Source: Mixta theicola (GTDB lineage: Bacteria; Pseudomonadota; Gammaproteobacteria; Enterobacterales; Enterobacteriaceae). From it: 64,000 nucleotides of DNA. Location: contig NZ_NWUO01000006.1 of assembly GCF_002895925.1 (NCBI RefSeq), forward strand, positions 186,001 to 250,000. Reading direction: 5' to 3'. The stretch's first letter is position 1; each line of letters begins with the position of its first letter. Positions 55,255 through 64,000 of the stretch are shown here, in pieces. The translations under genes and the position numbers were made by a program. The notes under the pieces are model-generated. The model saw nothing but the letters and a program-made list of their open reading frames with translations, was not told the origin of the DNA and searched no databases.

Positions 55255-57794
55255 GCCTGTTCCTCCTCTTCAATCAGTTTGATCGCGATACGCTCGTGGG
55301 GACGCGCCGGGCGATGCTGTCCGCGCTCTTCAACCATCTGCACCAGCGGATCGCGCTGGGTACTATTGATAAAGTGGGCGAAGCGGTTCTGCGCCTCAGG
55401 CCGATCGAGAGTGGCTTGCCATTCGCAGATTACGCGGCTGCGTAGCTGGGCCATATCACTTTCCAGCTGCGCGTTCAGGCCTAACTTGTCGTCAATAACG
55501 ATGCTGCGCACGTAATTGATGCCGCCTTCCAGGCTTTCCAGCCAGGTTGAGGTGCGCTGCAGCTTATCAGCGGTGCGGATGTAGAGCATCATAAAGCGGT
55601 CGAGATAGCGTAACAGCGTTTCTTTATCGAGATCGGCCGCCAGCAGATCGGCGTGTCGCGGTTTCATCCCGCCGTTACCGCACACGTAAAGGTTCCAGCC
55701 TTTATCGGTAGCGATAATGCCGACATCTTTGCCCTGCGCTTCGGCGCATTCACGCGTACAGCCGGAGACGCCGAATTTCATTTTGTGCGGGGTACGGATG
55801 CCTTTATAGCGGTTTTCCAGCTCAATGCCGAAGCCAAGACTGTCGCCAACGCCATAGCGGCACCATGTGCTGCCGATACAGGTTTTTGCCATGCGCAGCG
55901 CTTTCGCGTAGGCGTGGCCGGTTTCGAAGCCGGCATCAATCAGCTGGCGCCAGATAGCCGGTAAATCATCTTTCTGCGCGCCGAACAGGCCGATACGCTG
56001 TGAACCGGTGATTTTAGTGTAAAGATTATACTGCCGCGCAACCTGTCCAATTACTACCAGCCCTTCAGGGCTGATCTCGCCGCCTGGCGAGCGTGGGATC
56101 ACCGAATAGGTGCCATCTTTCTGGATATTGCCCAGGAAGTTATCGTTGCTGTCCTGCAGCGGCGCATGCTGGGGTTGCAGCACATAGTCGTTCCAGCAGG
56201 AGGCGAGCAGAGAGCCGACGGTTGGCTTACAGATTTCACAGCCGTAGCCTTTACCATATTTTTTCAGCAGTTCATCGAAGCTCTTAATGCCTTCCACGCG
56301 AATCAAGTGGTACAGCTCCTGACGCGACCAGGCGAAGTGCTCGCACAGGTGATGGTTAACTTCAATGCCCTGACGGCTCAGCTCTGCGTTCAGCACCTGG
56401 GTAACCAGTGGGATACAGCCGCCGCAGCCGGTGCCGGCACGCGTTTCCGCTTTGATGGCAGCAACGGTATGGCAGCCTTTAGCCACGGCCTGGATAATAT
56501 CGCCTTTCGAGACGTCGAAGCAGGAGCAGATCTGCGCGCTGTCCGGTAGCGATTCCACGCCCAGCGCCGGTTTTTCACCGCCGGCGTGCGAAGGCAGGAT
56601 CAGGCTGTCGGGATGTTCTGGCAGTATGATCTGGTTAAGCACCAGCTGCTGCAGCTGGCCATAATCGCTGGTATCGCCTACCAGCACCGCACCCAGCAGG
56701 TATTGATTATCCGGGCTGACGACCAGGCGTTTATAGACGCCGCTTCGCTCATTCAGATAAACGTAGCTGCGCGCGCCCGGCGTGCGGCCATGCGCATCGC
56801 CGATGCCGCCAACGTCAACGCCCAGCAGCTTCAGTTTGGCGCTCATATCCGCGCCGCTGAAGTGGTTCTCACGGCCCAGCAAATGATCGCTGACGACCTG
56901 CGCCATTTTGTAGCCCGGCGCAACCAGACCAAAAATTTTCTCGTTCCAGGCCGCACATTCACCAATGGCGTAAATATCCGGATCGGCGCTCTGGCAAAAA
57001 TCGTTAATCTGGATGCCGCCGCGCGGGCCAACCGGCAGATCGCTCTGGCGGGCCAGTTTGTCCTGGGCGCGGATACCGGTAGAGAACACGATAAAATCGA
57101 CGTCCAGGCTGGTGCCGTCGGCAAATTCCAGCGTTTTACCTGGCGCATGGTGGGCAATATTTTTGGTATTTTTGCTGGTGTGAACCCGCACGCCCATATG
57201 TTCTATTTTTTGGCGCAGCTGGCCGCCGCCCTGGGCATCAAGCTGCTCAGCCATCAGCACCGGGGCAAATTCGATAACGTGCGTCTCAACGCCAAGATTT
57301 TTCAGCGCGCCGGCCGCTTCCAGGCCCAGCAGACCGCCGCCGATGACCGCACCGCTTTTACTGCGGCGCGCGCATTCTTCAATGGCGTTCAGATCTTCAA
57401 TGGTGCGATAGACGAAGCAGTCAGGACCATCGGATCCCTGAATCGGCGGGATCCACGGATAAGAACCGGTCGCCAGAATCAGTTTGTCATACTGAACGGC
57501 GCGGCCGCTGCTGGAGTGAATCACCTTTTCCTGACGGTTTAGGGTGATCGCACGTTCGCCGAGCAGCACGCGGACACCATGTTTTTCATAGTAGCCTTCC
57601 CGTACCAGCGAGAGTTCTTCAGCAGTGTGATGGGAAAAGTATGCGGAGAGATGGACGCGGTCGTAAGCCACACGGGGTTCTTCACAGAAGACGGTAATTT
57701 CGAACTGGCCGGGTTCGGCTTTATCGATCAGTTCTTCAATGAAGCGGTGGCCAACCATGCCATTACCAATGATGGCGAGTTTGACGATGCTCAT
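55251..57794 (-). CDS. nirB: Nitrite reductase (NADH) large subunit NirB
   Basis: An 847-residue cytoplasmic enzyme reducing nitrite to ammonium with NADH. The FAD site is at the N-terminus (IGNGMVGHRFIEELI), then an NAD site (GAVIGGGLLGLEAAGALKNLG), a BFD-like [2Fe-2S] module (ICSCFDVSKGDI with GTGCGGCIP), a ferredoxin-like half, and the siroheme/[4Fe-4S] domain (STWCRYGVGDS, GVSGCTRECAEAQGKDVG). Its promoter carries FNR and NarL/P sites. It is the first gene of nirBD-cysG; the 3' end overlaps nirD. Confidence 0.97.
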   Translation of the reverse strand: MSIVKLAIIGNGMVGHRFIEELIDKAEPGQFEITVFCEEPRVAYDRVHLSAYFSHHTAEELSLVREGYYEKHGVRVLLGERAITLNRQEKVIHSSSGRAVQYDKLILATGSYPWIPPIQGSDGPDCFVYRTIEDLNAIEECARRSKSGAVIGGGLLGLEAAGALKNLGVETHVIEFAPVLMAEQLDAQGGGQLRQKIEHMGVRVHTSKNTKNIAHHAPGKTLEFADGTSLDVDFIVFSTGIRAQDKLARQSDLPVGPRGGIQINDFCQSADPDIYAIGECAAWNEKIFGLVAPGYKMAQVVSDHLLGRENHFSGADMSAKLKLLGVDVGGIGDAHGRTPGARSYVYLNERSGVYKRLVVSPDNQYLLGAVLVGDTSDYGQLQQLVLNQIILPEHPDSLILPSHAGGEKPALGVESLPDSAQICSCFDVSKGDIIQAVAKGCHTVAAIKAETRAGTGCGGCIPLVTQVLNAELSRQGIEVNHHLCEHFAWSRQELYHLIRVEGIKSFDELLKKYGKGYGCEICKPTVGSLLASCWNDYVLQPQHAPLQDSNDNFLGNIQKDGTYSVIPRSPGGEISPEGLVVIGQVARQYNLYTKITGSQRIGLFGAQKDDLPAIWRQLIDAGFETGHAYAKALRMAKTCIGSTWCRYGVGDSLGFGIELENRYKGIRTPHKMKFGVSGCTRECAEAQGKDVGIIATDKGWNLYVCGNGGMKPRHADLLAADLDKETLLRYLDRFMMLYIRTADKLQRTSTWLESLEGGINYVRSIVIDDKLGLNAQLESDMAQLRSRVICEWQATLDRPEAQNRFAHFINSTQRDPLVQMVEERGQHRPARPHERIAIKLIEEEEQA

Positions 57795-57851
57795 TTTTGC
57801 CTCAAAATTGATCTAATTGGCGCCACAATAGCGCGATTATTAGCAAGCTTA

Positions 57852-57865
57852 TTGATGTGCATCAA
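57852..57865 (-). promoter_or_regulatory. FNR box of the nirB promoter
   Basis: TTGATGTGCATCAA is a perfect FNR consensus (TTGAT-N4-ATCAA), centred at 57858.5, 64 bp before the nirB start. If it acts at -41.5, as in E. coli, transcription would begin near 57817, with TATTGT (57826-57831, minus strand) as -10. Confidence 0.9.
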
Positions 57866-57878
57866 TTGAGGCTTAATA

Positions 57879-57894
57879 TACCTCTTTGGAGGTA
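57879..57894 (-). promoter_or_regulatory. NarL/NarP 7-2-7 site of the nirB promoter
   Basis: TACCTCT-TT-GGAGGTA is an inverted pair of NarL heptamers (TACYYMT) with 2-bp spacing; one heptamer is perfect, the other differs in one base. It is centred 28 bp upstream of the FNR box, the same distance as in E. coli nir (-69.5 against -41.5). This indicates nitrate/nitrite control. Confidence 0.85.
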
Positions 57895-58175
57895 TTTAGC
57901 TGAATTATGAGAATTTTTAGGAAGCTGTGTAATATCTGTTACTTAGCGCGTTGTTGTGGGTGCCGTCCGTTTTAATCCGGTACGGCCTGCGCCAGGGAAA
58001 GGGGATTGTCGCCACCGAACCGGCGCTCACGCAGAAGAGTAAAGCGTCCCGCAGCCTGGGAAGGCGCGGGCCGAGCTGTCAGGGATGACGCTGTTTGCGT
58101 CTTTACGATCGGCCTGCACTTCCCGTGCAGGCACCTTACAGTTAAAGAGCGGAACGCCAGCTCCGCCCGTAAGGA
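57895..58175. other. tsgA-nirB gap with hairpin
   Basis: The region between the nir sites and the tsgA stop contains a hairpin GCCTGCAC-TTCCC-GTGCAGGC (58112-58132) that may end tsgA transcription, though no T-run follows. Nothing else was recognised. Confidence 0.4.
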
Positions 58176-59357
58176 TTAATGGTCGGCGTGACCGTACTGA
58201 CGATGCTTAGTCACAAAGCCCAGCAGCAGACACATGACAAACACCACGGCGTACAGGCCGTTAGCGGTAAACAGCGCCGCATGCGCGCCGCCTTTCGCCA
58301 CAATCGGGCCGGTGACCACAAAGGTCAGCATGGTGCCAACGGTGCCACAGGTCAGAATGAAATTCACCAGCTTCGGCGAGGAAACCCGGGTTTGCTGCGA
58401 GCCAAGGGTGATGATGGTGGTGTAGATGGCGCTGGAGGAGAAACCCAGGGCGATAATAATCCACTTCAGCATGCCCGGTTCGCTGCTGCTGACAAACCAG
58501 TACATCAACAGCGTTGCCAGTGCAGCCAGCACCATCAGGATACGTTGCAAATCAAAGAAGCGCAGCACAAAGCTAAACACCCACATGCCGATCATATAGG
58601 AGGTCCAGAAGTTGCCTACCAGCTGTCCGGCGGCGCTAATGTCCATGCCCATAGTTTTAGTGGCGTATTCCGGCACCCATGAAATAAAGCCCAGCTGGCC
58701 GAGGATATAGCACAGAGCCGCGATGGAAAGCAGCAGCACGCCAACGCCCCATTTTTCTTTGGTTACCGGCTGTGCGTTATGCTGTTTCTTGCCTAATACC
58801 GGGAATTCAACGGTCAGCGTCAGCACAAAGATCGCCAGATAGATAATGCCGATGCAGACATAAACCCAATACCAGGGCAGGTGACGCGCCAACAGCATAC
58901 CGGCGATAACCGGGAAAATAGTACCGGCCATGCTGAAAAAGGAGTCGGTAAAAAGCAGACGCGATCCGCGCTGACGCCCTTCATAAAGATGGGTAATCAG
59001 GAAGGTGCCGATCGACATAGTAATACCGCTTACCACGCCCAGTACGAACATGCATAGCGAGAAAACGCTCAGGCTATGGCTGGTCATCAGGCCCAGTACC
59101 GCCAGCACCATCAGCACAAAGCCAAAAATCAGCTGGCGTTTCAGCGGCACGATTTCCATCAGCCAGGCGTTCAAAAATACCGCTGCCAGAATACCGGTGT
59201 TGAGGAAAGTAAAGGTATTGCTCATCTCAGAGACCGGAAGCTGGAAATAGTTAGCGATATCGCCTAAAACCATCCCGGTGACAATTACCAGTGCGCCGGT
59301 GAGCGCATAGGAAAAGAAACTGATCCACGTCAGTCCAATGCGGTTACGATTTGTCAT
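58176..59357 (-). CDS. tsgA: MFS transporter TsgA
   Basis: A 393-residue major-facilitator inner-membrane protein with 12 predicted helices, the same length as E. coli TsgA. The start ATG at 59357 gives [19 protein letters not shown], matching the family; the frame stays open 126 codons further, overlapping the ppiA promoter and start on the other strand, and that extension is rejected. [20 protein letters not shown] and [15 protein letters not shown] are conserved. The substrate is unknown. It is divergent from ppiA, as in E. coli. Confidence 0.93.
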   Translation of the reverse strand: MTNRNRIGLTWISFFSYALTGALVIVTGMVLGDIANYFQLPVSEMSNTFTFLNTGILAAVFLNAWLMEIVPLKRQLIFGFVLMVLAVLGLMTSHSLSVFSLCMFVLGVVSGITMSIGTFLITHLYEGRQRGSRLLFTDSFFSMAGTIFPVIAGMLLARHLPWYWVYVCIGIIYLAIFVLTLTVEFPVLGKKQHNAQPVTKEKWGVGVLLLSIAALCYILGQLGFISWVPEYATKTMGMDISAAGQLVGNFWTSYMIGMWVFSFVLRFFDLQRILMVLAALATLLMYWFVSSSEPGMLKWIIIALGFSSSAIYTTIITLGSQQTRVSSPKLVNFILTCGTVGTMLTFVVTGPIVAKGGAHAALFTANGLYAVVFVMCLLLGFVTKHRQYGHADH

Positions 59358-59479
59358 ATTTGGGAAACCTTGAGCCAAAGGGCCTGGCTGGAATAGCGCA
59401 GGGGTTGTCGACGGAAAGTGTAAAGAAATTTCAGCCACGATCAAACTAACGATGTAACCAGTCTTCTTCATTTCATCAA

Positions 59480-59501
59480 TAATGTGACTCAAATCACCAT
59501 T
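59480..59501. promoter_or_regulatory. Probable CRP site in the tsgA-ppiA region
   Basis: TAATGTGACTCAAATCACCATT has TGTGA-N6-TCACC, one mismatch from the CRP consensus, with flanking A and T. It lies about 130 bp before ppiA; in E. coli ppiA is CRP-controlled. The assignment is by motif only. Confidence 0.65.
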
Positions 59502-59631
59502 TATGGGTATGACGTTAACGTTTGCCTGTGTAGATTGATTACGTAAATAAAAGTAAAACGCTGGCTCTTGCCTGACAGGCTCTTTACAATCAATTTCGTT
59601 TAGATTTTGTGGCCTCAGTAAGGAATTATTC

Positions 59632-60204
59632 ATGGTGAAACGTACTTTGACAGCGGTCGCGGCACTTTTGGCGCTGTCCACTTTTTCTGCCCCCAATTTC
59701 GCTGCGCAGGGCGATACGCACGTCCTCCTGACCACTTCAGCCGGTAATATTGAACTCGAACTGAATAATCAGAAAGCGCCGGTCTCTGTTAAAAACTTTG
59801 TCGATTACGTTAATAACGGTTTTTATAACAATACGACTTTTCATCGTGTGATCCCCGGCTTTATGATTCAGGGCGGCGGCTTTATGACGGATATGCAGCA
59901 GAAGCCCACCAACGCGCCGATTAAAAACGAAGCGGATAACGGCCTGCGTAATACGCGTGGCACCATCTCGATGGCGCGTACCGCCGAAAAAGACAGCGCC
60001 ACCAGCCAGTTCTTTATTAACGTTGCCGACAACGCTTTCCTGGATCACGGCCAGCGTGATTTCGGCTATGCCGTCTTTGGTAAGGTAGTGAAGGGCATGG
60101 ATGTGGCCGACAAAATTTCTCAGGTGCCGACTAAAAATATCGGGCCTTATCAAAACGTTCCCAGCAAGCCGGTAGTTATCCTCTCCGCGAAAGTCCTGCC
60201 GTAA
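59632..60204 (+). CDS. ppiA: Periplasmic peptidyl-prolyl cis-trans isomerase A
   Basis: A 190-residue cyclophilin, the same length as E. coli PpiA. The signal peptide is about 1-24 (ends FAA). The cyclophilin core has [15 protein letters not shown], the active-site region [20 protein letters not shown] and the conserved [15 protein letters not shown]. It speeds proline isomerisation in the periplasm. It stands 98 bp upstream of yhfG-fic on the same strand. Confidence 0.97.
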   Translation: MVKRTLTAVAALLALSTFSAPNFAAQGDTHVLLTTSAGNIELELNNQKAPVSVKNFVDYVNNGFYNNTTFHRVIPGFMIQGGGFMTDMQQKPTNAPIKNEADNGLRNTRGTISMARTAEKDSATSQFFINVADNAFLDHGQRDFGYAVFGKVVKGMDVADKISQVPTKNIGPYQNVPSKPVVILSAKVLP

Positions 60205-60302
60205 TCTCTCTGCCGTCGCATCTGCGGCGGCACGCCAGCCTCCCTGCAGAGCGGCAATTTGCTGCTTATACTTAGGTCACTCATTCTTTGACCGGAGGCA
60301 GT

Positions 60303-60473
60303 ATGCCAACAAAGCTGACCGAAAAGCAGAAAGCCACGTTATGGCAACAGCGGCGCAACGCTAATTTTCTGGCCAGTAGTAAACTGGAAGGCTTATCTTT
60401 TGCGGAAGTGACGCTGGATGCTGAGCAGGCTAAGCAGCGCTTAGAGGCATTATGGAGGCAATATGGCGGCTAA
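60303..60473 (+). CDS. yhfG: FicA-type antitoxin YhfG
   Basis: A 56-residue small protein. LTEKQKATLWQQRRNANFLASSKLEG aligns with E. coli YhfG (55; segment quoted is LTEKQKATLW then NANFLASS). The helix contains SSKLEG, which fits the Fic-inhibition motif (S/T)xxxE(G/N), whose Glu pushes into the ATP site of the partner Fic. The ATG at 60303 follows GGAGG at good spacing; the frame from 60288 adds 5 unneeded residues. It overlaps fic by 11 bp, as expected for a coupled antitoxin. Confidence 0.88.
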   Translation: MPTKLTEKQKATLWQQRRNANFLASSKLEGLSFAEVTLDAEQAKQRLEALWRQYGG

Positions 60474-61056
60474 CGTAATGAACGGGCGCGATCCCTACTA
60501 CTGGCAGAACGATGATGTGCTGCGTAACCGTCTCGATTTACATGATACCGCCCAGCTGCAAAAAGCGGAGGTGGCGTTTACTTCGCTGCGGGCGGCAACC
60601 ATTGAACTGGGGCCGCCCAGTCTGGGCTTTCCTTCGCTGTGCGCTATCCACCGCACCCTGTTTCAGGATCTGTATGACTGGGCCGGAGAAATCCGCAAAA
60701 TTGATCTTTACCTTGGCGATACGCCGTTTTGCCACTTTGAATATATTGAAAAAGAGGGCAACGCGCTGATGGAAGCGCTTGAGGAAGAAAACGGTCTGGC
60801 CGATCTCCCTGTTGAGCAGTTTGTGGCGCGGCTGGCGCATTATTATTGCGAAATCAATATGCTGCATCCGTTCCGCGATGGTAATGGCCGCGCGCAGCGT
60901 CTGTTTTTTGAACAGTTGATTATTCATGCGGGCTATGACATTGACTGGAGTAAGACAGAACGTGAAGCCTGGCTGCGGGCGAATGAAGAGAGCGTACGCG
61001 GCGATCTTCAGGGGTTAACCGATATTTTTACTAACGTAGTGAGCGAGCCGAAGTAA
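60463..61056 (+). CDS. fic: Fic-domain adenylyltransferase toxin
   Basis: A 197-residue class I Fic protein (inhibitory helix in a separate partner). The complete motif HPFRDGNGRAQR begins at His135; His, Asp/Glu, Asn and both Arg needed for AMP transfer are present, unlike the altered motif of E. coli K-12 Fic. The flap region with GDTPFCHF is upstream (86-93). It probably transfers AMP to a target such as DNA gyrase or topoisomerase IV, as for related FicT toxins; the target here is inferred. The ATG at 60463 has a GGAGG site inside yhfG. pabA follows after 40 bp. Confidence 0.92.
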   Translation: MAANVMNGRDPYYWQNDDVLRNRLDLHDTAQLQKAEVAFTSLRAATIELGPPSLGFPSLCAIHRTLFQDLYDWAGEIRKIDLYLGDTPFCHFEYIEKEGNALMEALEEENGLADLPVEQFVARLAHYYCEINMLHPFRDGNGRAQRLFFEQLIIHAGYDIDWSKTEREAWLRANEESVRGDLQGLTDIFTNVVSEPK

Positions 61057-61096
61057 GCGCGTAGAATAGCGGCGTTTTGGTCAGACCGGAATGAAA

Positions 61097-61705
61097 ATGC
61101 TGCTGCTTATTGATAATTACGACTCGTTTACCTGGAACCTGTACCAGTATTTCTGCGAGCTGGGCGCGGAAGTGCTGGTGCGCCGCAACGATGAAATTAC
61201 GCTGGCGGAAATGCAGATGCTGCCGCTGACGCACCTGGTGATCTCTCCTGGCCCCTGCACGCCTGATGAGTCGGGTATCTCTCTGGACGCTATCCGCGCT
61301 TTTGCCGGACGGCTGCCGCTGCTTGGCGTTTGCCTGGGGCATCAGGCGCTGGCGCAGGTTTTCGGCGCGCGCGTTATCCGTGCCCGGCAGGTTATGCACG
61401 GTAAAACCTCCGCGATTGCCCACCAGCAACGTGGCGTATTTGCCGGGCTGGCGCAGCCGCTGACCGTGACGCGCTACCACTCGTTGATTGTGGAGAAAGA
61501 GACGCTGCCGGAATGTCTGGAAGTGACCGCGTGGAGCCTGCGTGACGGCCAGACGGATGAAATTATGGGATTACGTCATAAGACGCTGGATGTAGAAGGC
61601 GTGCAGTTTCATCCGGAAAGCATTCTGAGCCAGCAGGGGCATCAGCTATTGGCTAATTTCCTGCGCCGCCAGCCGGGCGTTTTAACACAGCCCGCCACGA
61701 TTTAG
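61097..61705 (+). CDS. pabA: Aminodeoxychorismate synthase glutaminase component
   Basis: A 202-residue class I glutamine amidotransferase (E. coli 187) supplying ammonia to PabB for p-aminobenzoate and folate. The catalytic Cys79 lies in LGVCLGHQA and the His/Glu pair in QFHPESIL. The ATG at 61097 is chosen because [16 protein letters not shown] aligns with the E. coli start and CCGGA stands 6 bp upstream; an ATG two codons earlier (61091) is an alternative. It has about 11 extra residues at the C-terminus (GVLTQPATI). It lies between fic and argD, as in E. coli. Confidence 0.95.
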   Translation: MLLLIDNYDSFTWNLYQYFCELGAEVLVRRNDEITLAEMQMLPLTHLVISPGPCTPDESGISLDAIRAFAGRLPLLGVCLGHQALAQVFGARVIRARQVMHGKTSAIAHQQRGVFAGLAQPLTVTRYHSLIVEKETLPECLEVTAWSLRDGQTDEIMGLRHKTLDVEGVQFHPESILSQQGHQLLANFLRRQPGVLTQPATI

Positions 61706-61713
61706 TTTGACTT

Positions 61714-61733
61714 ATTATGCATATTTAATGATT
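61714..61733. promoter_or_regulatory. Possible ArgR box upstream of argD
   Basis: ATTATGCATATTTAATGATT resembles the 18-bp ARG box (WNTGAATWWWWATTCANW) with TGCATATTTAATGA as core but several mismatches. It lies 44-63 bp before argD, where E. coli argD has tandem ARG boxes. Weak evidence. Confidence 0.35.
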
Positions 61734-61773
61734 ATTTTTTCACTGTTCACCAATGTAAAATTAAACGAGGTAG

Positions 61774-63000
<1,227 letters not shown>

Positions 63001-63006
63001 TGCAGG

Positions 63007-63029
63007 GCGCGCCTGATATAACGGCGCGC
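63007..63029. repeat. GC-rich hairpin between argD and yhfK
   Basis: GCGCGCC (63007-63013) and GGCGCGC (63023-63029) form a 7-bp stem with a 9-nt loop in the 29-bp gap between the convergent stops. No T-run; likely a weak shared terminator. Confidence 0.5.
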
Positions 63030-64000
63030 TTATCCTTTACGCAGGCGGCGTACCAGCCATTTGCCGTGGTGGGGCCGCTGGCTCCACGCCAGCGATGAAA
63101 TGGTATGCATCACTGAAAGGTGCTCAAGGATGCGCTTTACATGGCGCTCCATAATGGTCGTCGGCCCTTCCTGATTGCCTGTTTTCCCTTCCAGAATATT
63201 AGCCTGCTGGCCTGGCCCGTCATACGCCAGCCGCTGCTGGCAGCGCTGCAGCGCAATTTCACACGACTGCAGATAGCTTTGCGCCAACGCGGGCGTCAGC
63301 ATGGTGTGTTCACGCGCCAGAATGGTCATCGCGTTAATATGCTCAACAATAAACTGGCTGTGCGTCACCCAAAGTTTCATATCATTCAGATAGCGGGTAT
63401 TAAAGGCAGGCTCCTGCATCGCCTGGCTGAGTGAGTTAAACAGAGCGTTATGCGCCTGATTAACGCGCACCCGCTGCCAGGCAAGTTTTTGCGGCGACGC
63501 CTCATTTCCCAGTAGCATCCGTAAAGCGTCCTGATACGCCTCCAGCGCATCGTGCGCATTCTGGCGCAGCAGCCCGCTTTGCCACTGCGGCCACAGCCAG
63601 ACCATCCCGCCAAAGGCGATGCAGCAGCCCATCAGCGTATCCATCAGGCGCGGCAGCAGAAAATGCGCGCCGTTCAGCGATAGCAGTTGCAGTGAATAAA
63701 CGGCGGTAACGGTAAAGCCGATGGTCGCCCAGCCGTAATACTTACGGATAAACAGGTAGCTGACCAGAGTAATCACCAGCATGATCAACAGCACCAACGA
63801 TTCCGGCACCGCAAAGCGCAGGGCCGCAGCGGCGATAATCAGCCCGGCCAGCGTGCCGAGCGCCCGGTGCTGAATACGCACGCGCGTCGCGCTGTAGCCG
63901 TTCTGGCTGACAAACATAATCGTCATTAAAATCCACCAGGGTTTAGGCACGTTAAAGGCCAGCGCCAGTACGCTGCCGAATACCAGCATCACCGCAAAGC
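63030..64000 (-). CDS. yhfK: YhfK, FUSC-family inner-membrane protein (partial, C-terminal part)
   Basis: The frame enters from the right edge and ends at 63030, giving about the last 320 residues of a protein that is near 700 residues in E. coli. Several membrane segments are seen (ALAFNVPKPWWILMTIMFVS, the two around LAGLIIAAAALRF and LLIMLVITLVSYLF, and RLMDTLMGCCIAFGGMVWLW), followed by a soluble C-terminal part. This is the FUSC/aromatic-acid exporter-like (YccS/YhfK) plan. The function is unknown. In E. coli yhfK lies between argD and crp, as the order here also suggests. Confidence 0.88.
   Translation of the reverse strand, partial: FAVMLVFGSVLALAFNVPKPWWILMTIMFVSQNGYSATRVRIQHRALGTLAGLIIAAAALRFAVPESLVLLIMLVITLVSYLFIRKYYGWATIGFTVTAVYSLQLLSLNGAHFLLPRLMDTLMGCCIAFGGMVWLWPQWQSGLLRQNAHDALEAYQDALRMLLGNEASPQKLAWQRVRVNQAHNALFNSLSQAMQEPAFNTRYLNDMKLWVTHSQFIVEHINAMTILAREHTMLTPALAQSYLQSCEIALQRCQQRLAYDGPGQQANILEGKTGNQEGPTTIMERHVKRILEHLSVMHTISSLAWSQRPHHGKWLVRRLRKG

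Noticed and set aside
58176-59735. 519-residue version of tsgA
   Set aside because: The added 126 residues overlap the CRP-like site and ppiA start on the other strand and do not resemble a transporter; the family starts at 59357.

Overview
The window is a gene-dense, high-GC stretch of enterobacterial chromosome. Its gene order (glpD / glpEGR / malT / malPQ / nfuA-gntX / bioH / feoAB / tex / greB / ompR-envZ / pckA / hslOR-yrfG-igaA / nudE / mrcA / hofMNOPQ / aroKB-damX-dam-rpe-gph-trpS / cysG-nirDB / tsgA / ppiA / yhfG-fic-pabA-argD-yhfK) follows the 73-77 min region of Escherichia coli. OmpR, Tex and GlpD are almost identical to the E. coli proteins. Missing genes (gntT, feoC, nirC, the rtc, frl and yhfS-Z blocks) and extra ones (DUF943 protein, class 5 pilin, autotransporter) point to a relative of Enterobacteriaceae such as Erwiniaceae (Pantoea/Mixta/Erwinia-like). 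The species assignment is an inference from recall, not from a search.

Layout. 1-691: 3' end of a class 5 (CS1/CFA-I type) pilus locus. 780-4608: glycerol-3-phosphate genes glpD and glpEGR, with a consensus GlpR operator before glpD. 4636-12256: maltose regulon (malT divergent from malPQ). 12378-17688: mixed island with a DUF943 protein where gntT would be, then the backbone genes nfuA, gntX and bioH, a YhcN-like periplasmic protein and a solitary GH13 sugar phosphorylase resembling YcjM. 17825-28218: feoAB, tex, greB, an orphan yjbE-like gene, ompR-envZ and pckA. 28651-32143: accessory block, an orphan type VI secretion effector cassette on the minus strand (Eag-type chaperone, prePAAR-PAAR effector, two tandem Tsi6-family immunity genes and the stump of a third), flanked by two small plus-strand membrane-protein ORFs. 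32158-43450: hslO, hslR, yrfG, igaA, nudE, mrcA and the hofMNOPQ competence-type operon. 43810-49948: aroK-aroB-damX-dam-rpe-gph-trpS. 50047-52881: autotransporter with a tandem-repeat Asn/Gly/Asp/Ser linker. 53437-64000: cysG-nirD-nirB with an E. coli-like FNR/NarL promoter, tsgA, ppiA, the FicA/Fic toxin-antitoxin pair, pabA, argD and the cut end of yhfK.

How the genes work together. The backbone covers carbon uptake and catabolism (glycerol-3-phosphate, maltodextrin), gluconeogenesis (pckA), envelope sensing and building (EnvZ-OmpR, IgaA, PBP1a, DamX), iron(II) uptake, Fe-S repair, shikimate/folate/arginine synthesis and anaerobic nitrite reduction (NirBD with the siroheme supplied by CysG). 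The accessory genes deal with surfaces and competitors: pilus, autotransporter, YjbE-like secreted peptide and the T6SS toxin cassette. The most interesting locus is the T6SS cassette, because of its array of immunity copies, its long two-part chaperone and its unassigned toxin tip. No rRNA, tRNA, CRISPR array, insertion sequence or prophage was seen.
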